The notes: generated by a model from the letters alone, not told the origin. Positions 53,306-62,487 are shown, counted from the stretch's first letter. The stretch is 64,000 bases of DNA from Rhizobium rosettiformans (GCF_016806065.1 NZ_CP032406.1:186001-250000); one strand, 5' to 3'. Numbers and translations: made by a program.

Positions 53306-54873
53306 CAGGCGGCGGCATCCTGTCGAGCTTCTGCCGGCGTCCAATGCCAAGGCAGCAGGTCTTCAAGTCGATCCTTAGGGTGATCCTGGATCCGGGTCAG
53401 GACGTCTGTCAGGTATATCTCCGGATTATGGCCTTGCAGTTTGACCGTCTCGATGATGGTCAGGATGTTGGCGATGCGCTCGCCGCCCTTGTCCGAGCCG
53501 GCAAACAGCCAGTTCTTCCGGCCAATTCCAAGCGGACGCATGGCTCTTTCGGCGATGTTGTTGTCGATTTCAACCCGGCCATCATCGATGTAGACGCTCA
53601 AAGCGGCCCATCGCGACAGCGCATATCGCATTGCCTCGGCCAGCTTCTGCTTTTGTGGCAGCGTAGAAAGCGTGGCTTCAATCCAGCCCTTGAGCTCGTC
53701 CAGAACGGGCCGGGCATGGTGTTGGCGCAGGGTACGCCGCTCGGCGGCCGACATGCCGCGGATCCGGTTCTCGATATCGTAGAGCGCTCCAATGCGCGAC
53801 AGCGCTTCCTCCGCGATCGGTGACGGCTTCAGCTTGATCACATCATGGAACTTGCGGCGCACATGCGCCATGCAGGCGGCCTCAACGATCTGGTTGCCGT
53901 AGAGTTTTTTGTAGCGCCCATAACCGTCGGCATGCATGACGCCGCTGAAGCTTGCCAGGTGGTCAGCCGGATGCGCCCCCTTGCGGTCAGGGCTATAGTA
54001 ATAGGCGATGGCTGCGGGAGCGGCGGATTGATAGCCACTGCCGTCGAAGACGTAGACCCAGACCCTGCCGGTTTTTGTCTTGCCCCGTCCGGGGTCGAGA
54101 ACATCGACCGGGGTATCGTCCGTATGTATTCGGTCGAGTGCTGCGATATGGGCCCTGATCAACAAGACGAGTGGTGTCAGCAAGGCGGATACGCGGCCGA
54201 CCCAGTCGGCCATCACGGATCGGGAGATGTCTATCCCTAACCGGTCGTACATCTCGGACAGGCGGTAGAGGGGGATGTGATCGTCGAATTTGGCGATCAT
54301 GATATGGGCGAGCAGTCCCGGCCCGGGTTTGCCGCGCTCGATCGGCAACGTCGGCATCTCGCCAGCCACCGTCGTGTCGCATTCCCGGCAGATCATGCGC
54401 TTTTCGACATGCCGGACAATCTTGACTGACGCCGGCACGTGCTCGAGCACCTGGACCACCCTGTCTGGCGCCTTGAGGAAGGATGTGCCACCGCAGGTCG
54501 GGCAATTGCAGGGAGCCGCATAGACCAATTCTTCGGTGGCGAGACCATCGGGCAGAGGTTTACGCTTCGGCTTCTCGGATGCGTCCTCCAACTCCGGCAG
54601 AGGAGTTTTCCCGGAGCGCAGTTCAGCCTCGGCACGGGAGGCCTCGATCTCCTCCAGCATCAGCTCGAACTGCTCGATCTTCCTGTCGATCTTTTCCGAA
54701 GAGGCGCCATGCTGCCGATGTCGTAGCAGCTCCAGTTGCGCGCGAAGAAGCCCGATTATGGAGTCACGCTTGATGACTTCGGCTTCCTGGCTCTCAAGTT
54801 TCGCCGCCTGTTCGGCGACCAGTGCGCGCAAAGCAGTAAGCTCGTCCTGACTGTCTAGCGGCGCTGTTTCCAT
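53305..54873 (-). CDS. tnpC: IS66-family transposase TnpC
   Basis: 522 aa. N-terminal coiled coil (LTALRALVAEQAAKLESQEA), zinc-finger CNCPTCGGTSFL and MICRECDTTVAGEMP, then the DDE_Tnp_IS66 core: D in IHTDDTPVDVL, D in VMHADGYGRYKKLY, E/N region GRVEIDNNIAERAMRPLGIG, and the C-terminal NWLFAGSDKGGERIANILTI. Full length. Confidence 0.95.
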   Translation of the reverse strand: METAPLDSQDELTALRALVAEQAAKLESQEAEVIKRDSIIGLLRAQLELLRHRQHGASSEKIDRKIEQFELMLEEIEASRAEAELRSGKTPLPELEDASEKPKRKPLPDGLATEELVYAAPCNCPTCGGTSFLKAPDRVVQVLEHVPASVKIVRHVEKRMICRECDTTVAGEMPTLPIERGKPGPGLLAHIMIAKFDDHIPLYRLSEMYDRLGIDISRSVMADWVGRVSALLTPLVLLIRAHIAALDRIHTDDTPVDVLDPGRGKTKTGRVWVYVFDGSGYQSAAPAAIAYYYSPDRKGAHPADHLASFSGVMHADGYGRYKKLYGNQIVEAACMAHVRRKFHDVIKLKPSPIAEEALSRIGALYDIENRIRGMSAAERRTLRQHHARPVLDELKGWIEATLSTLPQKQKLAEAMRYALSRWAALSVYIDDGRVEIDNNIAERAMRPLGIGRKNWLFAGSDKGGERIANILTIIETVKLQGHNPEIYLTDVLTRIQDHPKDRLEDLLPWHWTPAEARQDAAA

Positions 54874-54944
54874 ACCGCAAATCTAGCCGATTTGCCTCTG
54901 ACGCGCCAGCGTTAAGCCTCGGATGCCCCTGCAAAATATGGCTT

Positions 54945-55292
54945 TTATCCCGTTCGGGCAGGAGCAGATGTCCATGCTGGGCGGCGCCAATCGATCCCTT
55001 CGACGAGCATGGAAAGCTGCGCCTGCGTCAGGTGCGCGGCACCTTCTTTCGCCGTCGGCCAGGGAAAGTACCCGCGCTCCAAAATCTTGTAGAACAGGCA
55101 GAACCCCTGACCGTCCCACCACAGGAGCTTGATCCGGTCGGCGCGCTTTCCGCGGAAGCCGAAGATCGCACCGGAGCCCGGCGCCTCCTTCACGACCGTC
55201 TCGACCAGCGCGGACAGACCATCAATGCCACGCCGCATGTCGGTCACCCCGCAGGCCAGATAGACCCGCACATTTCCCGATGGCCCGATCAT
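54945..55292 (-). CDS. tnpB: IS66 Orf2 protein TnpB
   Basis: 115 aa from the ATG at 55292: MIGPSGNVRVYLACGVTDMR, then RADRIKLLWWDGQGFCLFYK and ERGYFPWP, all diagnostic of IS66 TnpB. The C-terminus (WRRPAWTSAPARTG) is typical. Overlaps tnpA stop by four bases. Confidence 0.93.
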   Translation of the reverse strand: MIGPSGNVRVYLACGVTDMRRGIDGLSALVETVVKEAPGSGAIFGFRGKRADRIKLLWWDGQGFCLFYKILERGYFPWPTAKEGAAHLTQAQLSMLVEGIDWRRPAWTSAPARTG

Positions 55293-55651
55293 GCCGCCTC
55301 CACGCAAGCGACCAGCGGACCAAGCAGCTTTAACTCAACGTCAGCCGGAACCTTCAAGAGCCGACCGTTTCGGAGCAGGATCTCGACGATCGCCGGCCTC
55401 GTTGCCGCGGTAGAAGCCTGGCCTACGCCAGCCTCCTGAGTGATCTCCACCGGGAGGAACACCGTCGGCCGATCGGCATAGCTGAATGATTGCCGCCACA
55501 AGCGGATCTGCCCCGGATGAATGTCATGCCGGCGCGCCACGTCACCAATGCGAGCACCGGGCTCATCAGCTTCCGCAAGTATCCTCAGCTTCGCCTCGTC
55601 CGACCAACGCCGTCTGCGTTCGGTGCCGGACATGATCTCCATGCGAGCCAT
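55289..55651 (-). CDS. tnpA: IS66 transposase accessory protein TnpA
   Basis: 120 aa from the ATG at 55651: TERRRRWSDEAKLRILAEAD, RIGDVARRHDIHPGQIRLWR is the helix-turn-helix of IS66 TnpA. C-terminus includes VEILLRNGRLLKVPADVE, normally encoded by these proteins. Short in-frame extension to 55684 is not used. Confidence 0.9.
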   Translation of the reverse strand: MARMEIMSGTERRRRWSDEAKLRILAEADEPGARIGDVARRHDIHPGQIRLWRQSFSYADRPTVFLPVEITQEAGVGQASTAATRPAIVEILLRNGRLLKVPADVELKLLGPLVACVEAA

Positions 55652-55749
55652 GAAACCTCTTTGTTCTGGTATTAATGTCAGCATTAATGCTGGTTCGACT
55701 GCCAGAACATCGCCTGATTTGCCCGATCAGCAAAAACAGCTCACCGGAC

Positions 55750-56073
55750 GCTCACCCTCAAATGGTGCCAGGAGACCAAGGTCGAATGGCACTACATCGC
55801 CCCAGGCAAGCCGATGCAGAACGGCTTCGTCGAAAGCTTCAATGGCAGCTTCCGTGACGAGTGCCTCAACGAGACGCTGTTCTCGACGCTCACTCAGGCC
55901 CGCACCGCCATCACTGCATGGAAGGAGGATTACAACAGAAACAGACCGCACTCCTCGCTGGGCAATATCACTCCCAGCGAGTTCGCAATGAAAATGGCTA
56001 TGGAAAAACAGGCCGCATGAGGCCAGATTGAAAACCCAAGACTCTCCCAAAAATTGGAGGGAAGTCGGGTCTC
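55750..56073 (+). pseudogene. IS3-family OrfB C-terminal fragment and right end
   Basis: Frame [60 protein letters not shown] to the stop at 56020 is the last quarter of an IS3-family OrfB with the catalytic Glu (VESFNG). The terminus GAGGGAAGTCGGGTCTCA ends at 56073 and resembles the one starting 52889. The first parts of OrfB are missing. Confidence 0.82.
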
Positions 56074-56083
56074 AGGTCAATCG

Positions 56084-56220
56084 AGCCGACGTGCAATCGC
56101 TGAGACGCTCGAACCAGGCTCAAGTGTCTCTGCCACTGCCCGCGCTTTGAAATCATCCGACCAGCGTCGACGAAGCTGCCGGGGCGCGCCCTCAAAGCGG
56201 TCCGCAACAGCCTCGATCAT
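56084..56220 (-). pseudogene. Transposase OrfA fragment (IS66/IS3-type HTH)
   Basis: From the ATG at 56220: MIEAVADRFEGAPRQLRRRW, SDDFKARAVAETLEPGSSVS, AIARRLD-like, the N-terminal helix-turn-helix of an IS66/IS2-type OrfA; it is cut at about 56084 by the IS3-family terminus. Confidence 0.65.
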
Positions 56221-56356
56221 ATGGAAAGTTCTAGTTCCAGAGCTGAGCGCAGACATAGAAGCTCACAGCGGTTCATCTTGTCCGCTACCGATACCCGACC
56301 GCTAAGCTGCTTCGCCAGATGGGGTCTGCTTGTCGCTTACCCTGAGCACTTAGAAC

Positions 56357-56382
56357 AGTCCAACTTTTTGTCCGCACCCTCC
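56357..56382 (-). repeat. IS-A terminal repeat remnant
   Basis: Complement reads GGGTGCGGACAAAAAGTTGG, matching the IS-A end at 32631 and 52587. No adjoining IS-A genes remain. Confidence 0.7.
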
Positions 56383-56383
56383 A

Positions 56384-56528
56384 TGAATGGCTCGATCTGT
56401 ATGTTTTTGCCAGCATAACGGAGGTGCAAGAGATCGGCACGGAATGGCTTTGGACGTATAACCACGAACGGCCCAACATGGGCATTGGCGGCATCATACC
56501 CGCTCAGAAACTGAAAATGGCTGCGTGA
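56384..56528 (+). pseudogene. IS3-family OrfB C-terminal fragment
   Basis: Frame HEWLDLYVFASITEVQEIGT, EWLWTYNHERPNMGIGGIIP, AQKLKMAA and stop matches the end of an IS3-family OrfB (TYNHERPNMxLGGITPxxKL). Only 47 codons remain, beside the intact wzc gene. Confidence 0.82.
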
Positions 56529-56591
56529 ATTCTACCGCTGAACCCCGTCAAACGGGGAGGATTACCAGAGGACGCACTGCTGCGGTTTCAG

Positions 56592-58739
56592 TTAAGCGCC
56601 CTCTGATCGACCATAGTATGCGGCATAGGCGCTATACTTCCCACCAGACGGCTTTTCCTTCTGGTTTAGAACGAGAACGTGTTTGGTCTCCGGTCCGCTC
56701 TGCTCCTTAAGCGCTGCGAGTGCCTTTTTGGCCATGGTCTGGGGTGTGCTTGCCCATTTCAAAACGAATACGACCATATCCGTGAAACGCGCGAGATAAA
56801 GCGCATCCACAACGGCACCCACCGGAGGGGTATCTATCACAATGTAGTCGAAATGCCGCCTAGCAGTCCTCAAAATCTGGTTGAAGCGATCGCCCATCAG
56901 AAGGTCGTCGGTGGCAATATCGGAGACGCGCGATCCGAAGATCATCGATAGATCACTCAAAGGGTCAGTCAGCGCCTGCTTCGATACAGATGGAGGCAGT
57001 TCCTGTCCGCGCAACACTTCGCTCAGCCAAGGCGCGGCGTTGACGCCCGTCAATTTGCTAAGACTTGGCTTGCGAAGGTCGCAGTCGATGATTAGCGTCT
57101 TTCTTCCAGACCGTGCCAGAGTACGGGCGAGGGCGAGGGCCGTTGTCGACTTCCCCTCATTCGGCTCTGTCGAAGTGACCATGATGACGAGGCCGCTCTT
57201 CTCATCAGCACCCTCCTTCGTCAGGTCTGCCTTACGGCGCTCGACCAGTACGCGCAAGCGCCTGATGCTTTCGGAGAAAACAGATAGTGGCGCGGAGACC
57301 ACCATGTCGGCGACGCCTATCTTGATCAGGTTCGAGGATCCTGTCTGCCGCGGTATTGTGGTCGCAAGCGGTATCCGCAAGATCTGCTCGACTTGCTCCT
57401 CAGAAATGAACCCGCCGATGAAAAGCTCTCGCAACACGGCAATTGCGCCGCCGAGACCCAGCGCGAAGACAGCGGCAATGGCGAGTATCAGGCGCTTGTT
57501 CGGAAAAGACGCCGATGTTGGGGTCGAGGCTTCATTGACGATCCGCGCGTCGGCGACTTGCAGTTGGGCCTGAACATCGAGCTCACGGAGACGCTGCAAC
57601 AGGCTCTGATACTGACTTCTCGCAATTTCCGAGGACTGTTGGAGGGAATAGATCTCGGTCAGCACTTCTGGTGGGAGATTGCTATTGAGCATGGCGGTCC
57701 GCATCTCGGTGCGCACCGTATTTCCACGATCCTCGTATGACGCGACCTCCTGCTGAAGCTTGGTCAGCTCGCGCCCTGCCTCCTCGACAATCCTGGTTTG
57801 AATCTGTTCAAGTTCCGAGCGGAGATTCGCCGCACGCTGACTGCCTTCTGTCGCCGCCGCCAAGGCAGTGTTCACTTCATTCTGACGCTCCTGCAACTGC
57901 CGGATGGCATCCGCCTGTAGATTGCTGGTCAAAGCCGCGATGTCGCCAGCATTGAGACTAAGCTCAACGATTTGCGCAAGCCCGCTTACCCGTTCGCGTT
58001 CCCCTTTGATCCGCTCGAATTCAGCGCGAAGCTGGGCGATCCGCGGCGACGCTGATTGTTCTTCGATACGGCCGAGGTTCTCACTTAAGTAGCGATCGAA
58101 ACCCCGTTCGCTGTCTATCAGAGAATTATTGGCCTGACTGAGCTGAGACTGGATAATGTTGCGAGACGCGAGTGTTCTCGAAATCTTGGACTGCAGCTGC
58201 AGGTCAATATAAGTTGAGGCAATAGCGTTGGCGAGCCTCGCAGCCTTTGCTGGATCCTGCGAGGTAACCGAGATCTCCATTATGTATGTCAGCCCCTGGC
58301 GCCTAACCGAGACTGCGTCTTGCAGCCGGTCTACCGTTTGACCGAGTAACAGCTCACCGGAGGGCGCCGTGGATGCACTGAGATTGAGATAGGATCTAAC
58401 CCAGTCGAACCGACCGGGGCGCACACCAAATTCCGGATCCGCGAGAAGGTTTTCCCGCCTGATCACTTCAAGGTAAATATTATCGGAACGCAGAATCGAA
58501 ACCTCGCTCTCAACGCGGGCATTCGCGTCGCTGACCGAGACATTCATCCGCTCATCAGGCTGTAAAAGATCCTTGTTGGACAAGTCGACCATTATTTTGT
58601 TGGTCGCAGTATACTTGGGGGTGAGAGTGTAGAGCACGCCACCGGTGACAACCAAAACGGCCACTACGATCGAAACCATCAGCCATAGCTGGCGCCTGAA
58701 TAGACCGATGATGGACTTCAGATCGATCTCTTGCTCCAT
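56592..58739 (-). CDS. exoP: BY-kinase / polysaccharide co-polymerase (Wzc/ExoP type)
   Basis: 715-aa inner-membrane tyrosine autokinase that sets chain length and couples polymerisation to export. N-terminal Wzz domain between helix 1 (LWLMVSIVVAVLVVTGGVLY, about 18-37) and helix 2 (LILAIAAVFALGLGGAIAVL, about 430). A long coiled coil lies between. The kinase has Walker A EPNEGKST (525-532), Walker A' IDCDLRKP (551-558) and Walker B YIVIDTPP (632-639). The C-terminal tyrosine cluster is Y702, Y705, Y708 and Y709. A decayed copy is at 36004-36240. Downstream of the phosphatase gene on the same strand. Confidence 0.93.
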   Translation of the reverse strand: MEQEIDLKSIIGLFRRQLWLMVSIVVAVLVVTGGVLYTLTPKYTATNKIMVDLSNKDLLQPDERMNVSVSDANARVESEVSILRSDNIYLEVIRRENLLADPEFGVRPGRFDWVRSYLNLSASTAPSGELLLGQTVDRLQDAVSVRRQGLTYIMEISVTSQDPAKAARLANAIASTYIDLQLQSKISRTLASRNIIQSQLSQANNSLIDSERGFDRYLSENLGRIEEQSASPRIAQLRAEFERIKGERERVSGLAQIVELSLNAGDIAALTSNLQADAIRQLQERQNEVNTALAAATEGSQRAANLRSELEQIQTRIVEEAGRELTKLQQEVASYEDRGNTVRTEMRTAMLNSNLPPEVLTEIYSLQQSSEIARSQYQSLLQRLRELDVQAQLQVADARIVNEASTPTSASFPNKRLILAIAAVFALGLGGAIAVLRELFIGGFISEEQVEQILRIPLATTIPRQTGSSNLIKIGVADMVVSAPLSVFSESIRRLRVLVERRKADLTKEGADEKSGLVIMVTSTEPNEGKSTTALALARTLARSGRKTLIIDCDLRKPSLSKLTGVNAAPWLSEVLRGQELPPSVSKQALTDPLSDLSMIFGSRVSDIATDDLLMGDRFNQILRTARRHFDYIVIDTPPVGAVVDALYLARFTDMVVFVLKWASTPQTMAKKALAALKEQSGPETKHVLVLNQKEKPSGGKYSAYAAYYGRSEGA

Positions 58740-58812
58740 GTAGAACCCCTAGCCATAACAAAAAGTGTTCGTCCATGTACCAGTATGGTACTTTTAGGCA
58801 ATGCAAAATGGC

Positions 58813-58830
58813 TGCCTTGGTTAACTTGAC
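58813..58830. promoter_or_regulatory. GTTAACCAA element before wzc, conserved in its relic
   Basis: Complement GTCAAGTTAACCAA, followed by ATTTTGCATTGC and a GTACCATACTGGTAC palindrome (58781-58795), lies about 60-90 bp before wzc and overlaps the phosphatase stop. The relic at 35915-35960 keeps GTTAACCAA, ATTTGCATTGC and ATGGTACATG in the same order, which is evidence that this stretch is a functional promoter/operator. Confidence 0.5.
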
Positions 58831-59591
58831 AAGATCACATCCAGCTTGTCGTCAAGCATCCTGAGGGCGGCCAGCTGCCCGGTCTCATAAACTTTCAAGT
58901 CAAGATTGATCGAGGGCGCCGAGAGATCGACCTCTTGCACAGGTGTGTGGCCATGAATGACAATCTCGCCTCTTGAGTATCTATTCCAGGCAAACTGATG
59001 TGGCCTGCTCGTCAACAACACATCATCGAGCTGCTCGTCGAGGGGCAAAGATGGATCTATCCCTGCATGGACGAAGCAATATCTTCCGACACGAAGCATC
59101 ACAGGAAGTTGGGCCAGGAATTCGATGTGCTCTTGGGGCACCAAAGCGTGTAGTTGCGAAACAAGCGGGTGGTTACCATGATCGGCGAGATAGATCCCGT
59201 AGGACGCCAGGGTCTCATCACCGCCCAACCCAAGCCATTGGGCTCTTATGGAGGGGGCGCGCCAGAACTCCAAGAACATTTGATCGTGGTTACCCATCAG
59301 GCAGATGCGACGAAACGTCTCCGGTGGCGGTTTGAGCAAGTGCTCGATTACAGACGCTGAGGATGGGCCACGGTCAATGTAATCCCCAAGCATCACAATA
59401 AGTTTCTCGCCGCCAAATTTTTGACCGTCGGCGATGATCTTGCGTTCAATAGCGAGCAATTCGTTGAGGCAGCCATGAACATCACCGACTGCGTAGACAG
59501 CAGCGAAGTGCGGTTCTGCCGTAACCCGTGCAAGCGGGTTGGGGGACGACGTATGTTTCCTGTCAAACAAGGAGGCAAGCCAGCTCTTCAT
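58821..59591 (-). CDS. Calcineurin-like metallophosphoesterase (serine/threonine phosphatase type)
   Basis: 256-aa cytosolic phosphatase. Metal motifs GDVHG (36-40), GDYIDRG (69-75) and GNHD (100-103), with His residues in FVHAGIDP and HGHTP, are complete. Similar genes often sit next to rhizobial exopolysaccharide operons. It precedes wzc on the same strand and overlaps the WaaL/Wzy-like gene by ATGA, so it belongs to the export operon; a role in removing phosphate from a polysaccharide enzyme or intermediate is inference. Confidence 0.9.
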   Translation of the reverse strand: MKSWLASLFDRKHTSSPNPLARVTAEPHFAAVYAVGDVHGCLNELLAIERKIIADGQKFGGEKLIVMLGDYIDRGPSSASVIEHLLKPPPETFRRICLMGNHDQMFLEFWRAPSIRAQWLGLGGDETLASYGIYLADHGNHPLVSQLHALVPQEHIEFLAQLPVMLRVGRYCFVHAGIDPSLPLDEQLDDVLLTSRPHQFAWNRYSRGEIVIHGHTPVQEVDLSAPSINLDLKVYETGQLAALRMLDDKLDVILSS

Positions 59592-60937
59592 TGGGATTGC
59601 CGCTGATCGAGTGTGAGCCTGGATGCCCCTGTGGCCAGGATGGCAGTAAACAGCAAGGCATAACCTTGGATCTCCAGACTAAAATCAACCAATGCGTGGA
59701 TCATGGCAATGATTGCGACCACGATGGCTGAGGCTGCCGCGTAGTCAGGCGTCGAGCGAGACAAAAAGCAAATTGCAAGCCTAACGAAGACAATCAGGAG
59801 GATCAGCCAAGGCATGGTGCCGAACACCAGCCCGTAGTCTGCCCAAAGGCCCAGATAGGAATTATGCGCCTTTTGCCAAAGGAGATCGACACTCACTTCC
59901 GGCTGGTGAAACAAAGGAAAGGCAAGTTCATAGGCACCTCCGCCAAATCCGCTCCAAGGACGTGCCATTATCATGCTCCAGGTCTGCTCGTAGAGCTCAA
60001 AACGCACATCGCTGGCTCTTTCAACCGAACCAAGACGCTCGATCGTTTGGCCGCCGTAGCCCCAGAGTATGACGGCCAAAACTGACAGAGCGATAACAAC
60101 CATGGCCAGAAGTTTGGCGACCGGTCTCCCTGCACCGATTTGTTTTGGTAGCACAATGAAAATGGTGAGGAAGACACCCAGCACACCGACGAACAGGCCC
60201 ATTCGCGATCCGGTACCGAACAGCACCGCCATAATCAACAACAGACCCATGAGCTTGAATAAAGACGAGGCGATTTTTGCCCCTGTCCTTGGCCCGGAGT
60301 CGCTTTTCAGGTCACGGAGGACGAGGGCCGTGCCGACAGCGGCTCCGCTGGCGAGAAAGGTTGCAAAGGTATTGCGGTTGACAAAACCACCGGTCATCGA
60401 ACCGAGATAGGCCCATTTCGGGCCAATGATCGTCGCATCTTCAAACTCATGAAACAGCACAAAGCCCAGAGCGGCATGAATGACGACGACCCAAAAGAGG
60501 AGATTAAGAAACTCGATTGAGCGGGTTTCGTTGCGGGTGAACTGCAAAACCAGATAGCCGAGAATGAAAACGTTCAACCAGGTGAGCAAAAACAGAAACG
60601 ATTCTGCCGGTGCAACGCTTAGGGTCTGGTTGGCGGGCAAACCATACGCATCAAGTCCAGAGAGATTTCGTAACGGAACTATCTGCAGGACTGCAAAACA
60701 GAGAAAAGTGATGATCAGCAGAACTTCCAGCCTAAACGACGCCAGAGATACGGCCGGCTTGGCAGAGATCGCCATCAGCACAGCAGCATTCAAGACCAAG
60801 GTCAGGGAAAGGATAGCCAAAACGATTGGCCAGACCAGCGGCCTGTTGCCGCCGAGGGCAAGGGGAGTGCAAACCAGGATAGCAATAGCTACCCACATGG
60901 AAATTGAATTGACGAAGGGCCTTGTCATCATGTCCAT
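59588..60937 (-). CDS. O-antigen ligase / polymerase family membrane protein
   Basis: 449 aa with about 12 helices. The Wzy_C region is seen as GFVNRNTFATFLASGAAVGT, GTGSRMGLFVGVLGVFLTIF and, after a periplasmic loop, PWSGFGGGAYELAFPLFHQ and KAHNSYLGLWADYGLVFG, with the conserved Arg and His typical of PF04932. It may be the ligase or an alternative polymerase, which matters because the wzy-like gene at 49999 is split. Overlaps the phosphatase start by four bases. Confidence 0.88.
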   Translation of the reverse strand: MDMMTRPFVNSISMWVAIAILVCTPLALGGNRPLVWPIVLAILSLTLVLNAAVLMAISAKPAVSLASFRLEVLLIITFLCFAVLQIVPLRNLSGLDAYGLPANQTLSVAPAESFLFLLTWLNVFILGYLVLQFTRNETRSIEFLNLLFWVVVIHAALGFVLFHEFEDATIIGPKWAYLGSMTGGFVNRNTFATFLASGAAVGTALVLRDLKSDSGPRTGAKIASSLFKLMGLLLIMAVLFGTGSRMGLFVGVLGVFLTIFIVLPKQIGAGRPVAKLLAMVVIALSVLAVILWGYGGQTIERLGSVERASDVRFELYEQTWSMIMARPWSGFGGGAYELAFPLFHQPEVSVDLLWQKAHNSYLGLWADYGLVFGTMPWLILLIVFVRLAICFLSRSTPDYAAASAIVVAIIAMIHALVDFSLEIQGYALLFTAILATGASRLTLDQRQSQ

Positions 60938-60985
60938 TAGTTTCTGCGCATCGTTACTTTACTAAATCATCGCGAGCGATGATCC

Positions 60986-61639
60986 TCAGTTATGTGCCGC
61001 TCGTCGTACACTCGACACGAAGCGTCGCTGATCCTCGTTGGGCATCTTCTCCACGACTGCTGTTATGCGCTCACGAAATCCTTCATTGGCCCAGTATCTG
61101 CCGGCAATGGCAGAGATACCTTTCCGGCTCAGGACCATCAGTGACAGATCCTGATCGTGTTCAAGCCTGTTGATGTCAGAAAGGGCGGCGAGCGCGTCTT
61201 CAGCAAGATTAACCCGGAGCCCGGCAACCCATTGTTCATTGGGTGCTGACCGTCGCGCATATCCAAGATAGCGGTTCAGTCCATCATGGTCGCCGAGAAC
61301 GAATGACGCGCGTGCGGCCACAGTCCAGGTCAGGGACTCAAGAGGGGTGTTTTCGGCATAGGACAACGCATGGCCAAGACAATTTTCTGCATGCGCCTTA
61401 CGTTGCTCAGGGGCAGCCAGAGAAAACCAAAAGCCAGTCATGCCCTGCATACAGGCCGCCATCAGGCGTTTTTGTCCGTAGAAAGAGAAGCCGCTCCCAA
61501 GCTCTCCTCTTACAATTGCCATCGTTGTCGTCAGGCTCTCCTGATCACCATAAGTCAATACAGGCGCCTCCTTTGCGATGGCATACATCGACAAAGAAAG
61601 GGCAGCCAATCCGCCCAAAAGAGGACCAACTGCTCGCAT
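60986..61639 (-). CDS. Exported hypothetical protein of the polysaccharide locus
   Basis: 217 aa. Signal peptide MRAVGPLLGGLAALSLSMYA with likely cleavage at AIA-KE. The mature part is helical, with several Ala/Trp-rich helices (LESLTWTVAARASFVLGDHD, NRYLGYARRSAPNEQWVAGL) that look like TPR-type repeats. No family was recognised. Situated directly upstream of the ligase/polymerase gene, so it probably acts in polymer assembly or export in the periplasm. Confidence 0.7.
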   Translation of the reverse strand: MRAVGPLLGGLAALSLSMYAIAKEAPVLTYGDQESLTTTMAIVRGELGSGFSFYGQKRLMAACMQGMTGFWFSLAAPEQRKAHAENCLGHALSYAENTPLESLTWTVAARASFVLGDHDGLNRYLGYARRSAPNEQWVAGLRVNLAEDALAALSDINRLEHDQDLSLMVLSRKGISAIAGRYWANEGFRERITAVVEKMPNEDQRRFVSSVRRAAHN

Positions 61640-61682
61640 CAGAATCCACTCCCCCCACGAAGGATGACTTGCAAATCAACAA

Positions 61683-61711
61683 GAAAAAAGGGGGCGCAAC
61701 ACGCCCCCTTT
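61683..61711 (-). terminator. Intrinsic terminator after the exported Pro/Thr-rich protein
   Basis: GGGGGCG (61690-61696) and CGCCCCC (61702-61708) pair around a 5-base loop, extended by AAA/TTT pairs. On the minus strand the stem is followed by a T-run (complement of 61682-61689, TTTTTTCTT). It lies 22 bases after the stop at 61733. Confidence 0.85.
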
Positions 61712-61732
61712 CCAACATAGATCGGGAAAACC

Positions 61733-62233
61733 TCAGACCGGACTTGCACCAACGCCGCCAATCGGACCAGCAGGCGGCGTCACCGGCGTCACCGGCGTCA
61801 CCGGCGTCACCGGATCCGGCGCCCCAGGGCCACCAGCACCTCCACCACCCGGCGGCGGCGGAGTAGCGCCGATTGCGGCAGTGGCAACAGTTCCACCACG
61901 CACTACGGTCTGCGCAATCTGGCGAATTGCAGCGGCGCGAGCAGGATCAGTAGACGCTGCCGCGACGACACCCAGGCAGTCCGAGACGCTTGCGCGGACC
62001 GGCGCGGAAACACCTTCACCAGCAGCCTGCCCCAAGGCAACCGCCAACTGGGTGATGAGATCTTCGTTCAACGCTCCGGAAATCCGGGCCTCGTTCAGAA
62101 AACTCGTAACGCCCTGGGTTCCCGCGTTCGGCACGGTGCATGACGCAACAGCACCATCAATACCCGACTGCGCCTGCGCCACTCCGGACAACGCGAACGC
62201 GGCAAAAGCTGCACTTAACAGAACTTTTCTCAT
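61733..62233 (-). CDS. Exported low-complexity protein with PVT repeats
   Basis: 166 aa from the ATG at 62233 with AAGGAG upstream (frame open to 62257). Signal peptide MRKVLLSAAFAAFALSGVAQ, cleavage at AQA-QS. The mature part is Ala-rich and helical with two cysteines (VASCTVPNAG, VSDCLGVVAA), followed by a Gly/Pro-rich linker and a PVTPVTPVTPVTPP tail coded by four perfect 9-bp repeats. Small secreted or periplasmic protein; function unknown. Followed by a good terminator. Confidence 0.75.
   Translation of the reverse strand: MRKVLLSAAFAAFALSGVAQAQSGIDGAVASCTVPNAGTQGVTSFLNEARISGALNEDLITQLAVALGQAAGEGVSAPVRASVSDCLGVVAAASTDPARAAAIRQIAQTVVRGGTVATAAIGATPPPPGGGGAGGPGAPDPVTPVTPVTPVTPPAGPIGGVGASPV
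61776..61811. repeat. Four perfect 9-bp tandem repeats (GGCGTCACC)
   Basis: Four copies of GGCGTCACC encode the PVT repeats in the C-terminal tail of the exported protein. Copy number changes would keep the reading frame, so length variation between strains is expected. Confidence 0.9.
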
Positions 62234-62257
62234 CTCAACACTCCTTACCTTTACCAT

Positions 62258-62487
62258 TCATATACCAAAGCAATCAGGTCTTCGCAAGTGCAGAATAGAC
62301 ATCTTTTTCGGAGTCGAAATCTCGTCTGTATTGCCCGTGCAGGGATGCGACCTCGAAAAAACAACAATAGCTAGAATTTTACACATCCACTTAAACGGGT
62401 TTCAGGAACTGGTCGGTAAGTTGACCCCATCGACGGACTTCCCGGGCGAAGAAGAAAAACAACCAATACCGAACAGGGACAACTGAG
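62258..62487. promoter_or_regulatory. Divergent promoter region
   Basis: About 230 bp between the PVT-repeat protein (minus) and the cysteine peptidase gene (plus). No coding evidence. Must hold promoters for both; no clear -35/-10 pair was assigned. Confidence 0.4.

Larger units (their letters stand above)
52991..55700 (-). mobile_element. IS66-family element
   Basis: Contains tnpA, tnpB and tnpC in the standard order on the minus strand plus a passenger gene after tnpC. All frames appear intact. Exact ends and target duplication were not resolved. It lies between the left and right parts of a different IS3-family element. Confidence 0.85.
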
